DNA of 64,000 nucleotides, from NCBI GenBank assembly GCA_019155185.1, contig CM032802.1, positions 2,302,501-2,366,500 on the forward strand. Reading direction: 5' to 3'. This document shows, piece by piece, positions 23,478-35,900 of the stretch. The notes below the pieces were generated by a model. It was not told where the DNA came from. It did no database searches and worked only from the letters and a program-made list of their open reading frames with translations. The translations under genes were made by a program, and so were the position numbers. The DNA is from Beaufortia kweichowensis. Its lineage: Eukaryota > Chordata > Actinopteri > Cypriniformes > Gastromyzontidae. Positions within the stretch are counted from its first letter, which is position 1. Each line of letters starts with the position of its first letter.

Positions 23478-26400
23478 CTGAACACAGACAAACACACATT
23501 TAAGAGAAAGAGGATCATTAAAATTAATCCTTATTACTGGCAACAATAGAAGAGGTTCAGGCTATGCATATGTGTTTTTGTGTGTTCATGATCCCAGGGA
23601 TTGCACATACTCATAAAAAAGTATAGTACAGTATAATGCAATGTAAGTCACTTTGAATAAAAACATCTGCCAAATGCATTAATGTAATGTTTATTACTTT
23701 CAGTGTTTTCTTCTGTCCATTTGAATATCGGATGCTGCATGCGGTTGCTACACAGCGTCCGCAACAAGCATTAGTTATCGACTGCAGTGTATAACCCTAC
23801 AACACACAAAATGCACAGATGTTAACATATGTCACTGTATTCACCTACGTACAGTAAGAAAAAGATCACCAAAAATGAACATTTATTATCATTATCATGT
23901 CTTTTCATCTTTTATACAACACAAAAGATGTTTTTCTGTATGTACGGTTTTCTTTCTTTATACAGCAAAGCACAGTGATCAAGGGCTGCCAAGCTTTAAA
24001 AAGCAGCATAAAAGCATGATAATAATACACCCAGGATTTATTTTTCAAGTCTTTTGCAGCTCTCAAATGTCATTCCCGCTGGCACATATTGTGTTTTGTT
24101 CTCTTGTAGAGTTTTTCAGCCCTGTCTCTATAGAATGTCTTTGTATTGTATTCTTGGATTGTATGGAATAGCAGCCCGTACAGTGTATAAGTCATCTGGG
24201 TTTGAAAAGACATGAGGGTGATTAAATGATGACAGAAAATGTTCATTTTCGGGTGAACTACCCCTTTAATAATCATCTTGGTGAGGGATTTACCTCTGAG
24301 CAGGGGGAGCAGCTCAGCTTCCTGCAAGAGAGACGATAACTGCTCTTATCTCTCACACACTCGCAGTGTGTGCACACATCCACCATCACTTGCTCGCCAG
24401 CCTACACACAAACACACAACACAGTGAGACACCCCTAAGTCAATCTGTTATGCACCAAGACATTCGCATGCAGCACATTAGTATTCTGTACGTAACTCGA
24501 CATGCATACCGCGATCAGAGTTTGGTTCATCAGGCAGGCATCCATTTGAACTGCAGAGATAAAACATACAAATGTTTAAAGAAAAATCATAGAGTAAGAA
24601 ATGAGTTCTGTGTGTGTGCGAGAGAGATCTGTGTGTACCGCAATGACAGCTCGGGCAGCACCCATCCACAGTGTTACATTGGAGCTCCGTGCCCAGCGGA
24701 CAGGTTGGCGTGTCCATACGTTTGCAAGACACGTTTGTGTGCTGGATGAACACTTCTTCATTTACCCGCACACACTCACTCCAAACACAACTGTCGTGTG
24801 GTGACAGCCACTGATCTCCAACCTGCGTGCACATAAAAGATCATTTATTTCTCATCTCAGGCTTTGTTCGTTTTTCCGATCCTATCTTTTATATGACTGT
24901 TGTGTATTCAGACACAGCCCTATTATTATTCAGAATCAGATGGGGACCAGATACAATCATATAAAAAACAATAACCAACACACTCGCCTGTCTGAGACGT
25001 CCTCCATCGACGCAACTCGAGGGGCGGCAGTGACCACAACACTCACCTTCTGAATTCGAATACGTTGTTCCCTACAAACACGACATTTTATAAACAAAAA
25101 ACCCCACCATGACAAATGACTATTTTCCAGCCGAACCAGCCACGTGTGCTTGACCTACTGAAGGACAAATCTGGTTGCAGACGGGGTCCACACACTGAGC
25201 GACGTGCAGACCCGTCTGTCTGTCCGTCTGCTCCGTGCAGGCACAAGTTTTGCACTTTTCTTCCCACCTGCTGCCCACCTGATACACCACGGCGTCCACC
25301 ACACACACCTACAGACAAACAACACACAAGCTGAAGGTTACAAATATAAATAGTTGAACACATGCTGATCGGATGTACAGTCATCAGCACATAGAGATGC
25401 CAAGGTTGAGTAAATAACACGGAGCAAATAAACACGCTGACCTTGTCAGGTGTGCAGGTGACCTCTACGCAGTTACAATCATTGGCAGTCGTTTTCGTGA
25501 TGTACCCTGGTGGGCAGGTGCGGGTAACGTTCTGACAGTCGCACACACATTCGTACGAATCGCAGCACTCCGTCGGTATGACCGATAGCCTCTTGTACGC
25601 AGGGCAGGATGGTTTGGTGGTGGTGGGGCAAAGATCCTTTTTACACACTGAGAGATGCATGAAAAGCCATGTGTAATATATCAAACGAATGCATATTAAG
25701 AGTCTGGATATATACTGTATGTGAGCACTTACCACACTGATATACCGGCAGACACTCTCCAGGGTTTGTGAGAATGACACTGAGCCCATCAGCACAGTTT
25801 GGAGGATCCGGTAGCTTACAGTTGAATGTGTCACACACTGCACACACACGGTACATTACACCATACAGACATGTCAAAATACTCCAGTATAGAGAACAAC
25901 CGTGATATGAAAAACCATCTACATGTATAATAATATGGCAAATAATGATGAGTGTGATTTATTGGGCCAAACAACGGGGAAAAAAAACACAAAATAAGCT
26001 AAATTAAAGATGTGTTTGAGTGATACACATTTCAATAGATATTGCGCTAAAATCATTATTATGAATTCTATTGACTCTTGATAATCATGGTGAAAATCTG
26101 ATATTATGACAGCCCTAACACTATATTACCATCAGGTATCTATACTTTACATGTGCTGTAAAACAGATACCTTTATGTATAAGTGTGTATTTAGTGTATA
26201 TATTGTGCAGTGTAAGGGTACAAATGCACGAGGGGGCATGTATTCCTGAAATCAAAGCAATGACCTTGACATTGAGTATTGATCTACAGGAAATTCTTCT
26301 ATTCTATTGATTGTGTAGTAATTGTATGCACTGTGTACTATATAGTGTTGATTATGTATGGCTGCTGATTCGGGGTAATTACTCACAAGCTATATATTGA

Positions 26401-26723
26401 TCTGTGTGTCCATTTACATATAACTTTCATTGGATTTAGAATAACATATTGGATATTGGATATGTTTACATGTTTATGTTTTATAGTTTACAGTTTAATT
26501 TTTGCATTTGACACAAATTAATTGTGTGTTAGATGTGTCTTGAGCTCACCGCATTCATATTCAGGGCAACATTTGGATTCCATCTTCTCCCGGAGAACCT
26601 CACATTGTCCACACTCCGGAGCTGTAACACAGCAACAGTTGCCATGACAACACACACTGAGAAGCCATGAAAATGAGGGTATTTATTGAGGAGAGAGAGT
26701 GAGAGAGAGAGACAGAGAGAGAC

Positions 26724-26822
<99 letters not shown>

Positions 26823-26859
26823 GAGAGAGAGAGAGAGAGAGAGAGCGGAGAGAGAGACG

Positions 26860-26901
<42 letters not shown>

Positions 26902-29900
26902 CTGTATTGTGTCTTTACCTTTAGCATTGGTGCAGGGTAGAGCTGTGCAGTTAATACGCTGCTGATCGAGACACATGCACAGCAGACAAGGGTTGTCCTC
27001 AGGATTCCAGCTTTCCATAAACTAAAACACACACGCATGAAACATTTCAGTGAATGTCACAAGACAGACATGTAAGATTGAATTTCTATCCATGCATTTA
27101 AAAAAACATGACTGCAATATGTTCAATGTGTATTTAGATAGTGTGCCCGGAGCAAATAGGGTTAAGTGTCTTGTTCATTTGGCATAATGGTGATTCCTCA
27201 TGGTTTAGCTCTTGTGGGATTTAAACCTGCAACCTTTTGTTCACTTTTGTAATTACTGACTCCTGGCATATTGCCTCTCATTAACTATTGCTTTAACTAA
27301 ACAGCGATAACAGTACCATGATAAAATAGCAAAAATTATGCATGCAATCATAATTGTGTTATCAGCACAAAGGTCATGGGTTTGTATTCCAGGACATACA
27401 CATATTAAAAAAAAAAAACGTTAAATGCAAGTTGCTTTGGGGGAAAGTGTTGGGCAAATGCATAAATGCAAATTTAGAACTGATGTGTGGTCACATGTGC
27501 GTGTACAGTATATACAGTATTTTAGAACTAAACTCAAAATTGAGTTTTTTGTGTGTGTTGTACCTTGTGAGTTTTCCCATGGTGGTCCACACACTGGCTG
27601 CAGGTCTCTTCACTGACACATTTACCTCCCATTAACAGCAGCCCTTCAGGGCAGAAACAGCCCTCAGTGGGTGTGATCAAACACTGTGATCCATTAGCCT
27701 TAATTACACCATCACCCATAGCAACTGCATCTCCGGGATAAAACAGGTCTTGTCCACACTGCTCCAAGCATCCCATTCGACAGGCGGAGTATTCCAGTGA
27801 TTCTGAGCATGACATGGCTACACACAGACAAGTTTCATTTTGTTTTATTATTTTACCCAGAACAATTTTTTTTATTATGCAACAGACATTATATAACCCG
27901 GATCCTTCAAATCTGTATTTTTTTTTAGAGCAAAAAGCAACGTTTTAAAGACTGACAGCTTCAGTCACCTTAGCAAGATTTTTCAATGAAAGTGAATGGT
28001 GAATAAGGTTGTCAGCTACTAACATTCTGCTCAATGCATTTACAGAAGAAAATGCAAACAGGTTTAAAACAACAAATGATGGTAAACAAGTCCTGATAAA
28101 CTTTGTGAGTCATAGCTTCACTCTTGACCTCACAGGCCAGAAGGCCACTGACCTGAGACCTGTGGGATCCACACACTGACTCATTAATTAAAAAAAAAAC
28201 TCACGGCAGAGGGTGGGCGTTCTCCAGTCCACACACACGCCTAGTTGACGGCACATGCTGCTGTATGCTGTGACGAGGTCACACACGGCGTTAGGCTGGC
28301 AGGCCACGCTCCGACAGATCTGCATGTAGTCTTGCAGGGGCACCAGTGTGTGACAGTGACTGAACACCTCAGAACTTAACACGTCACATCCCATCGCCGA
28401 ACCCGCAGCACATGACTCAACCTCCTGATGGACGACACATTCACTCAGAGCCCATCCCTTAAGATACACCTCAGGGTCTGAGGTCACACTGCCGTCAGAC
28501 AACACCAGTACCGACTCATCATCAGAACAGGAACCTGAGAGAGAGACAGTCAGTCAGTCTGTTTTTTACACTGCATGCACACACATATGTAGTAGAGATT
28601 TGTAAGCCCAGTACATTTGTAAGGCGGTTTTGAGGCAAACAATACAGACTGCAAAAAATGGTAAGTATTTACCACATAGTCCAGTGGTGTTGGTTTTTAT
28701 AGTGATGTCCATATTGAGCATGAACTCATTACTGTGTGGAGTGAACGTAAGTGTAAAACCATGTGGCTCTGATCTCAGCTGGTGCAGAATTGAGCCGATC
28801 TGTGTCACAGTTATTCCCCCTGTTCTGAAGGGAACCACAGTATCTGCACCGTCCACTAACACCTGCAATACAGGAAACGGTTAAATATGCTGTATACACC
28901 CATGCATTCTTCTTCTACACTTACAGTATACCTTCATGTCATCCCGTAGGATCACAGACATCCCGCCGTCCCGCAGCTCCAAGCTCTTCATGCAGATCTG
29001 ATTGGGTGAGCTTTGACAGGCAGCTGTATGCAAGATAAGCTCCGCCCCTCCTGAGCGAAGCAACAAATAGGAGCAAGCGGATCTCAGCTTCAGAGGCGCG
29101 CCAGAAAACGACACGACGTGACTGGAGGAGCTGCCCATGCAGGTGCCTGAATTACAGAATTACAGGTACAAATTGTAAAATTACATGGTAAGTATGTTTA
29201 AGTGATATCATGTGTATTTTACACACAACATTATTTTATGTTTTTAAATAATTTACATTATTTTTTATTTACTATTAAATATAATTCCCCATAACTTAAT
29301 CATGTAAGCCTATCACAGTGTGTGTGTTAAGCTCAGTATGGCACTGTGTGCCTCTCCAATTACAATCAACAAAACTACATCATCCCAATTACAATCAACA
29401 GTGCACTCTAAAACGGTGCGCATCTGTGCAAACTATGAAATAAACGGGTGTAGTAAAGATTGTGAGTTCGTACAAGGGCAGGCCCAGGTACAGCCGCAGG
29501 TGTGGTTCAGTCGGAGTGCTGGGAGGTTGTTCTTGCAGACAGGTGGATCCATCTTCTCACAGTTGATTCGATGGTTTTGTAACGTTACTGTCCCTGATGG
29601 GTTGCACAACACTGAGTGACACCCGTCTGACAACATCCACACGTCGCCGGGCTGATGAACAGAGATTCGAAAACTTTAGATTTAGATGAACAAATGAAAA
29701 GATGACAAAGACTACGATGCGAAAACATTTTTAGCGTACTTGTACAGACCATGTTTCCGGTATTGATCTGTTGTTAATAAGCAGGTGTTCTTTTAGGGTT
29801 TTTATGAGGGTTGAAGTTATTGACACAGAAAGCCTGATCTGAGATCTTTATGGATCCCAAGATCCAGCTAAATTATGATTGTCTGATGATAATAAAAATG

Positions 29901-32900
29901 TAGAACTTGCTGTATAATTAGTAGTTGAAAGTTTAGTTTAGTCAAAGTTTGATGCAGTTATAGAAATCCTACTTAAACTCAGCTCACCTTCCGTTCATTT
30001 CCTTCATCATCCACACATACTCCCGGAGGACCCGCTAAGGGACATTATCATCACCATCATCATTGTTTTTTTTTTTCAACATCTTAATTATCATGAAATT
30101 GCTGAAAGAGCTTGCAGCTGTGTTGTGAATGTGAAATCTATGTGTAATCAAAGTCTTACCCTTGCAGAGTTTGTCGGAGAATGATTGATCCAGCACAATC
30201 ATGGCAAGCAGGTACTCCGTGCTGCTGAGCCGGATGATGTTGTTCTGAGCGTTCGGCCCAGCGAGCACGCTCAGTTCAGTCTGGTCGTACTGATGACCCA
30301 GTCCAATAGGAAACACAGATACACCTTTATGTAAAATACAGAAGAAATGAAAAATAGAAAGTAGGGGCTTGCGCTTTATTAAAATAAGCAAGAGCCATTA
30401 ACATTTGATTATAGTGAGATCGAACACTTTCCTTTTAGACTGAATTTTATTTGCAAAAAAACTAAATATCTACAGAATTGAAGCCGACTAAACAAAGCAA
30501 TTCCACATAAGACAGTCACCCACCGGCGGTCAGAGCCTCATTTGCTGCTTCATGCACCGAGTCTATTGACCTATCAGTCACTATCATAACCACAACTTTA
30601 GGGATGCCCATCCGTCCCCCGCTGCTGGAGGAAACGGCAGTCTGGACAGCCAATCGCAGAGCAGCTCCTGCAGAGAAAAAGGAAGGAACACACACATGAA
30701 CGTGTGGCATATATTTAAACTGTCAAGCAGAACCAGGCCTGCTGTGTCGCATGTTTACCCAGTCTGGATATGTTGTCTGCTCTGCCGTGTAAGTTTTCCA
30801 GGAGTTTAAGAAGGTTGTCTTTATTCTGTTCATCTCTCCAGGAGATCCCCACGACTGGTTTTGCTCCATACACCATCACTGCTATTTGTGTTTCATTATG
30901 ACCTAAAACAAACACGTAAACATGCACAGTCCCAAAGAAGATATTTGTGTATATAGCATAAACACAAAGTGAGGCTCACAGTTTTGTGACTTACCAATAC
31001 GCGTGTTCTTTATAAAGGTTTTTACAAATGTTTTCAGGTCTTCAAACTGGTTATTAGAAGAGGTACTCAACAGGAATAGCAGATCCATGGATTTAGAGCA
31101 CGGCACTGATCAAACACACATGCAAAAATTTTACGTTTTTGAATGTTTACATTTTTTTAATAGTTTTCTATTTCAATATGCATTTCTTAATATTTAGGCA
31201 CTGTAACATACTTAATTCTTAAATTTACATGTGCAATCTGAAAAGGAGAAGCTAGATGAGGAGAAAAGAAGGTATTTGACCTGTAGGGGGTGGTCTTGTT
31301 CTCGGTGGTAATGTAGGTAGCAGAGGCCTATTGACCGTTCTACTGATATTAATCAGCATGGGACGCAATTTCTTCAGGTCCGAGGGATTATCCAGCATGA
31401 TGGGGTCTTCTGGGAAGCTTAGAGGTGCGAGATCCTCATATTGAATCTGTTGGCCAATCCCAATCGGATACAATCGTCTGTGGGTGGAAGTCGAAGGGCG
31501 CTGAATCACGTCGGTGGGTGGACTCTGCGTTATAAGAAACACCAGCTGGTCCGGTGAATGGCTTGGCATCTCCATAGTAACAGACTCATACGTTGATTGA
31601 ACGGCATGCCCCGTGTTGACTTCTGCGCCATGCGTCCAGCGTAACTGACGCATTCTACGCAGCACCTGCTCCCTGTGCCATAACTCCATGCGGCTGATCA
31701 CCACGGTAACACTGAGAGAGTATTGCATTACTGTAATCCGAAGATTTTCCACCTCTTTTTCATCAAGCGATGCAATGACATCCACCAGGGCGTCACGAGT
31801 TTTATTAAAGTTTTCCTCACCCATTGCATCGGAGCTTTCCAACAGGAAGACTACCTCATATGTTGTTACTGTGGTTGGGGGAAGTGTAGTTCCAGGGCCG
31901 AGGATGCTGGGAAACGCAGTTAGGATAGCAGCGGTTGGAGGAAGCGTGGCAGCAGTGGGTTTGGAGGGTGGAGTAGTCGTTGAGGTTGTTGATGTCGTTG
32001 TTGTGGTGCGAGTTGTTGGAGGGGTTTTGGTAGAGGGTTTCTTTGGGGGTACTGGGTCTAACCCCAAGGTGCAAAGGTAGTCTGTGATTGCCAGAGCCCG
32101 ATCGTCGAGCTCCACCGCACCGCTCAGCGCGTATGCACGGCTGCTGGGCGTCGCCTTTGCGATCTCATTTACCTGCGCAAGGCTGACGTCAGGCCCTAGG
32201 GCGACTGCGAGGATGGTTATGTCTTTTTTACGCAGCAGCCGTTGGGTACTGCGCATCGGCCGGGGATTAGTGCTCGCCGTCAGCAAGATGGCGACACGGC
32301 CCGCGTGCTCGCGCTTGTTCTTGTCATAAATGTAAACCGCCAGGTATTTTATGGCCTCATCCATAAATGCCACATCCCCTCCACTGTAATCCAACTCACG
32401 TATCATCTTTTTAAAATGCCACTTCTGGACCTGCATATCGTAACTCTTCACCCCGGAGTGGAAGAGCAGAACTGTGGTGCGAGTGTGGGCGGAACCCATG
32501 CGAAAGCGCTCGACGACCCTGAGGATGAACAGCTTGACTAAATTAAAGTCTTCCTCACTTAGAGCGGATGATCCGTCCACTAAGAAGGCCAGATCCATCG
32601 CCCTATCACAGGCGTCCTCAGGTATCGCTGTGGATCCAGGAAGAGGCGTAGGAGTGACAGTGGTTGGTGCTAGCGTGGAAGCGAAACCAGTAGCGGGACA
32701 TGGACTGCATGTCATTGTGTTGCTTTCACAGTGGCTGAAACACAAACAAACATTTTGGGTGAATGTGGGTGTCTGAGTCACATCTCATCCCAAATTACAA
32801 GAACACACATTTCACATTTAAAATGAAAAACATTTAACATAGTGGTATTATTAAACAACTATACAGTTTACAAGGAATTGTCACACAAATATTATCTTGA

Positions 32901-35900
32901 ATTTGGAGTAAAAATATGACCTTTAAATAAAAAATTTTTAGCACACCATATCTGGCATAGATGGGGATCATCTCGGTTCAGTATGAACCGTTTTCCACGG
33001 GAAATTCTCTCTCCGGCATGCATGCACACCTGACACTGCGATGGTTCCACACACCTCCCCAACACCTCATCCAAAATTTGCCCTGAGGGTATTAAGGCAG
33101 ACAACAGCTGTAAAATGAAGTGCGACACGCATCTATGAAGTATATTTACTTCTAAGCATGTGTGATTTTTAGTTACCTGCTGGACAGACAGCGTGGCATC
33201 CCTCCACACATGTGATGGGACAGCTCAAAGGTTCAGGGTGCTGACAGGTTCTGGGGCAAGCGCTACCACAGGCGTTATATTTCCACTCACACTCCACTCC
33301 TGCGTTCTTATTTAACTCCTCACAGCTTAGTGCTAAAGATTAACAAGCAGCATACAGTGTTATCTTATGAATTACTTACACACAGCTATTGTATGGCTTT
33401 AACAGACAAAGACTAGTAAATGTGAAACTCACGGCACAAGTCGTTGGATCTCCAGTTTACCACCAGACCCTTCTGAGCGCACTCGTGTGCATACGCAGCA
33501 ATGGCGTTACAGAAGCAAGCACAATCGCCAACAGACGGACATGAGCATGTGTCATGAGTACAGATGTCCCAATATGGCTCAGGGTCCACCTGACAGAAAG
33601 AAACAATGACAGCTACAGACTTGAAGTCATCTAAATTGTCATTACTGAGTATAAAGACTACTAACCACACTATTACACTCCCTAAAAGGAGTGCTGGTGA
33701 GCACACGACACGACTGCTCCACCGTCACCAACTTCACCATGTCTGTGCTGCATTGAGATGGTACCTGGACATCAAAAGCAGCAATTGAAAAGCGGGGGCA
33801 GCGATTCTGAAACATTTTTGAGCTACAAATGCCTTTTTGATTTTTGGTATTGCAAAATCTATGGCAACTTTGAACAGAGATCAGTAGAGGCCACTCACCT
33901 GAACGGCATTAGCACAGCTGGGTTGGACTTTCCAGGAGTTTCCAAAGTCAGCAAAGTTCATTTCCATCTGATTACTGCTGCTCATCAGATCATTATTCTG
34001 ACTTCCATCAAAATTTCCACAGAGACCACAGACTTTGCCCTTAAACACACACATTCCTCAAATGTGCAATCCCAGCATTGTGACATCTTCAGTCAATTCT
34101 CACAGAATGTATTTATTACCAATATATTGAACCATCTGTTTATATTTTACCAAAGCCCTGATGATATAGTTCAGACATCACAAAAATATCAGTTTATGCA
34201 TGAATTATCCATTTCAAAAAATGGAAATATACATGCGTGACGTCACGGATGTAATCAAAAAAGAGTGTTTGAGAGGCAACATAATTTGATTTCTGTGAAA
34301 ATGCACAAAGAAGAAGCATTAATGGCCGACAAATGGAGAAGAGATGACTCTTCAAAAAACTTAACATAGTTATTTTAATTTTCATGCACCCATTTATGAG
34401 GAATATGGACTGTAATGGATGTGACAATCCTGAAAACTTAAAAAAAAAATCGTGCTTTAAACATAACAAATATTTTAAAACTTCTGTGTGAAATGTTTTT
34501 AAAAAACATTAAATATTGAAATGTGAGCTATCCAGTATGGTGAAAATCTTTGGTAAACACTTTATGTTGACATTTGCATGGAATCACACAACAGTAAACA
34601 TACACAGGTATGCCAAAATGTTCCCCAATTGAAGTAATGTATCCTAAAAAGGGTATGTGTGTATAAACAGTATATGTCTGTCTTACCCTGTAGTGTCCGC
34701 TGATCTGCAGTGATATTCGGGTTTCTGTGTCCCAGGTGAGAGAGATTTGTTTTCCCAGCAGGATGATGTAATACTGTCCAGAGCGCACAATTTCAACATC
34801 TGTCTCTTTTAACACCGGCCTCTTCATCTTCACCTGTTCATACCAAACCACATATTTTAATCTTTCATTAAACATTACATTATTCTTAGTAATACCTATT
34901 AATTATAAAGCAGATGTTGACTATAAACTCATGAAGAAACTTAAAAACTGGTGCATTACATTTGTTTGTTTACATTTTCTATCCAATCTCACTGATGGGG
35001 CATCAAAACCATATTATATCAAGCAGACAGATAACCTTACTGTTGTGATAACGTACATTTCAGTCAGTAGAATTAGCAGTAATAATATTAAATACGTTCA
35101 ATACATTACAGGTAAACTAAACTAAGCGTTTAACTATGCAAAGAACTTGATCAACTTAAAACTAAATTAAATGAGTTTTAGTCAGTTATTCTGTGTTGCA
35201 GAAAATTAATTAAACCTAAAATAACCGTAAACATTTGAGGTTCTGGTGGTGTTAGGTTTCATAAAGGAGGTTAAGGGAATAAAACGCTAGATGTGTTTCC
35301 CTCCATTCGGCTCTGCGCAGAGACCGATCAATCAGCGCGTGACATTAAGTACCGCGAGAGTGATTCAAAAGTAGTGCTGTCGAAGCACTCTCACGATACT
35401 TAGTGACGTGCCGATCGGTCTGTGCGCAGTGCCGAGAGATGGGGGGAGATGGACGGCTGTTTATTTACGCTTGTACGCTTCTTACAGAACTGAATAGTCA
35501 GACTCCTTCTCAATTACGTTTTTTATTAATTTTTAAATATACATTATTTATTTTGCTATATATGTGCCAGTCTTTGATAAAAGATATGGTTTCAATAGCT
35601 TGTAAAATATTTATATAATATAATATAATCAATTATTTACTTGTATTTATAATTTCCGTAACTTTATAATGCTTATAATTTTAAATGCTTATAATTTTAA
35701 ATGCTTATAATTTTGTTACTCCTGGCAAAAAATAGTAGATTAATACTGAATATGTTTATATAGTGTATATATTAAATGTACACTGCATATATACAGTAGA
35801 AACTATTGGAAAGTATATAGAAAGTATTTTGTTTCTGTTTAGTCATATTAATGAATCTAACTGGCAGACAGAATCACAGGTTAATCACCGATTTGTTTAG

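Larger units (their letters stand above)
23698..27021 (-). other. vwf: vwf coding exons 38-47: C domains
   Basis: Exons: 26919-27021, 26550-26621, 25733-25837, 25442-25647, 25159-25308, 24988-25071, 24639-24822, 24510-24550, 24294-24401 and 23698-23796. Each carries VWC-type Cys spacing (CCPEYEC, CCDSYECVCDC, CCGHC, CCPSCH, CCGRC). The donor of 25159-25308 is taken as TCA|gtaggt, because the more obvious gtcaag three bases later breaks the frame. The donor of 24988-25071 is GC (CAG|gcgagt). The region aligned with the integrin RGD of human C4 reads PSSCVDGGRLRQVGDQW, without RGD. Confidence 0.88.

Noticed and set aside
25155..25158. Donor gtcaag for the vwf exon at 25159-25308
   Set aside because: It shifts the next exon out of frame; gtaggt slightly upstream restores the family sequence GTTYSNSEGECCGHC.
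26529..27038. Long Ser/Leu (minus) and Glu/Arg (plus) ORFs
   Set aside because: They translate the GA/GACA microsatellite; the only real coding parts are the vwf exons at 26919 and 26550.
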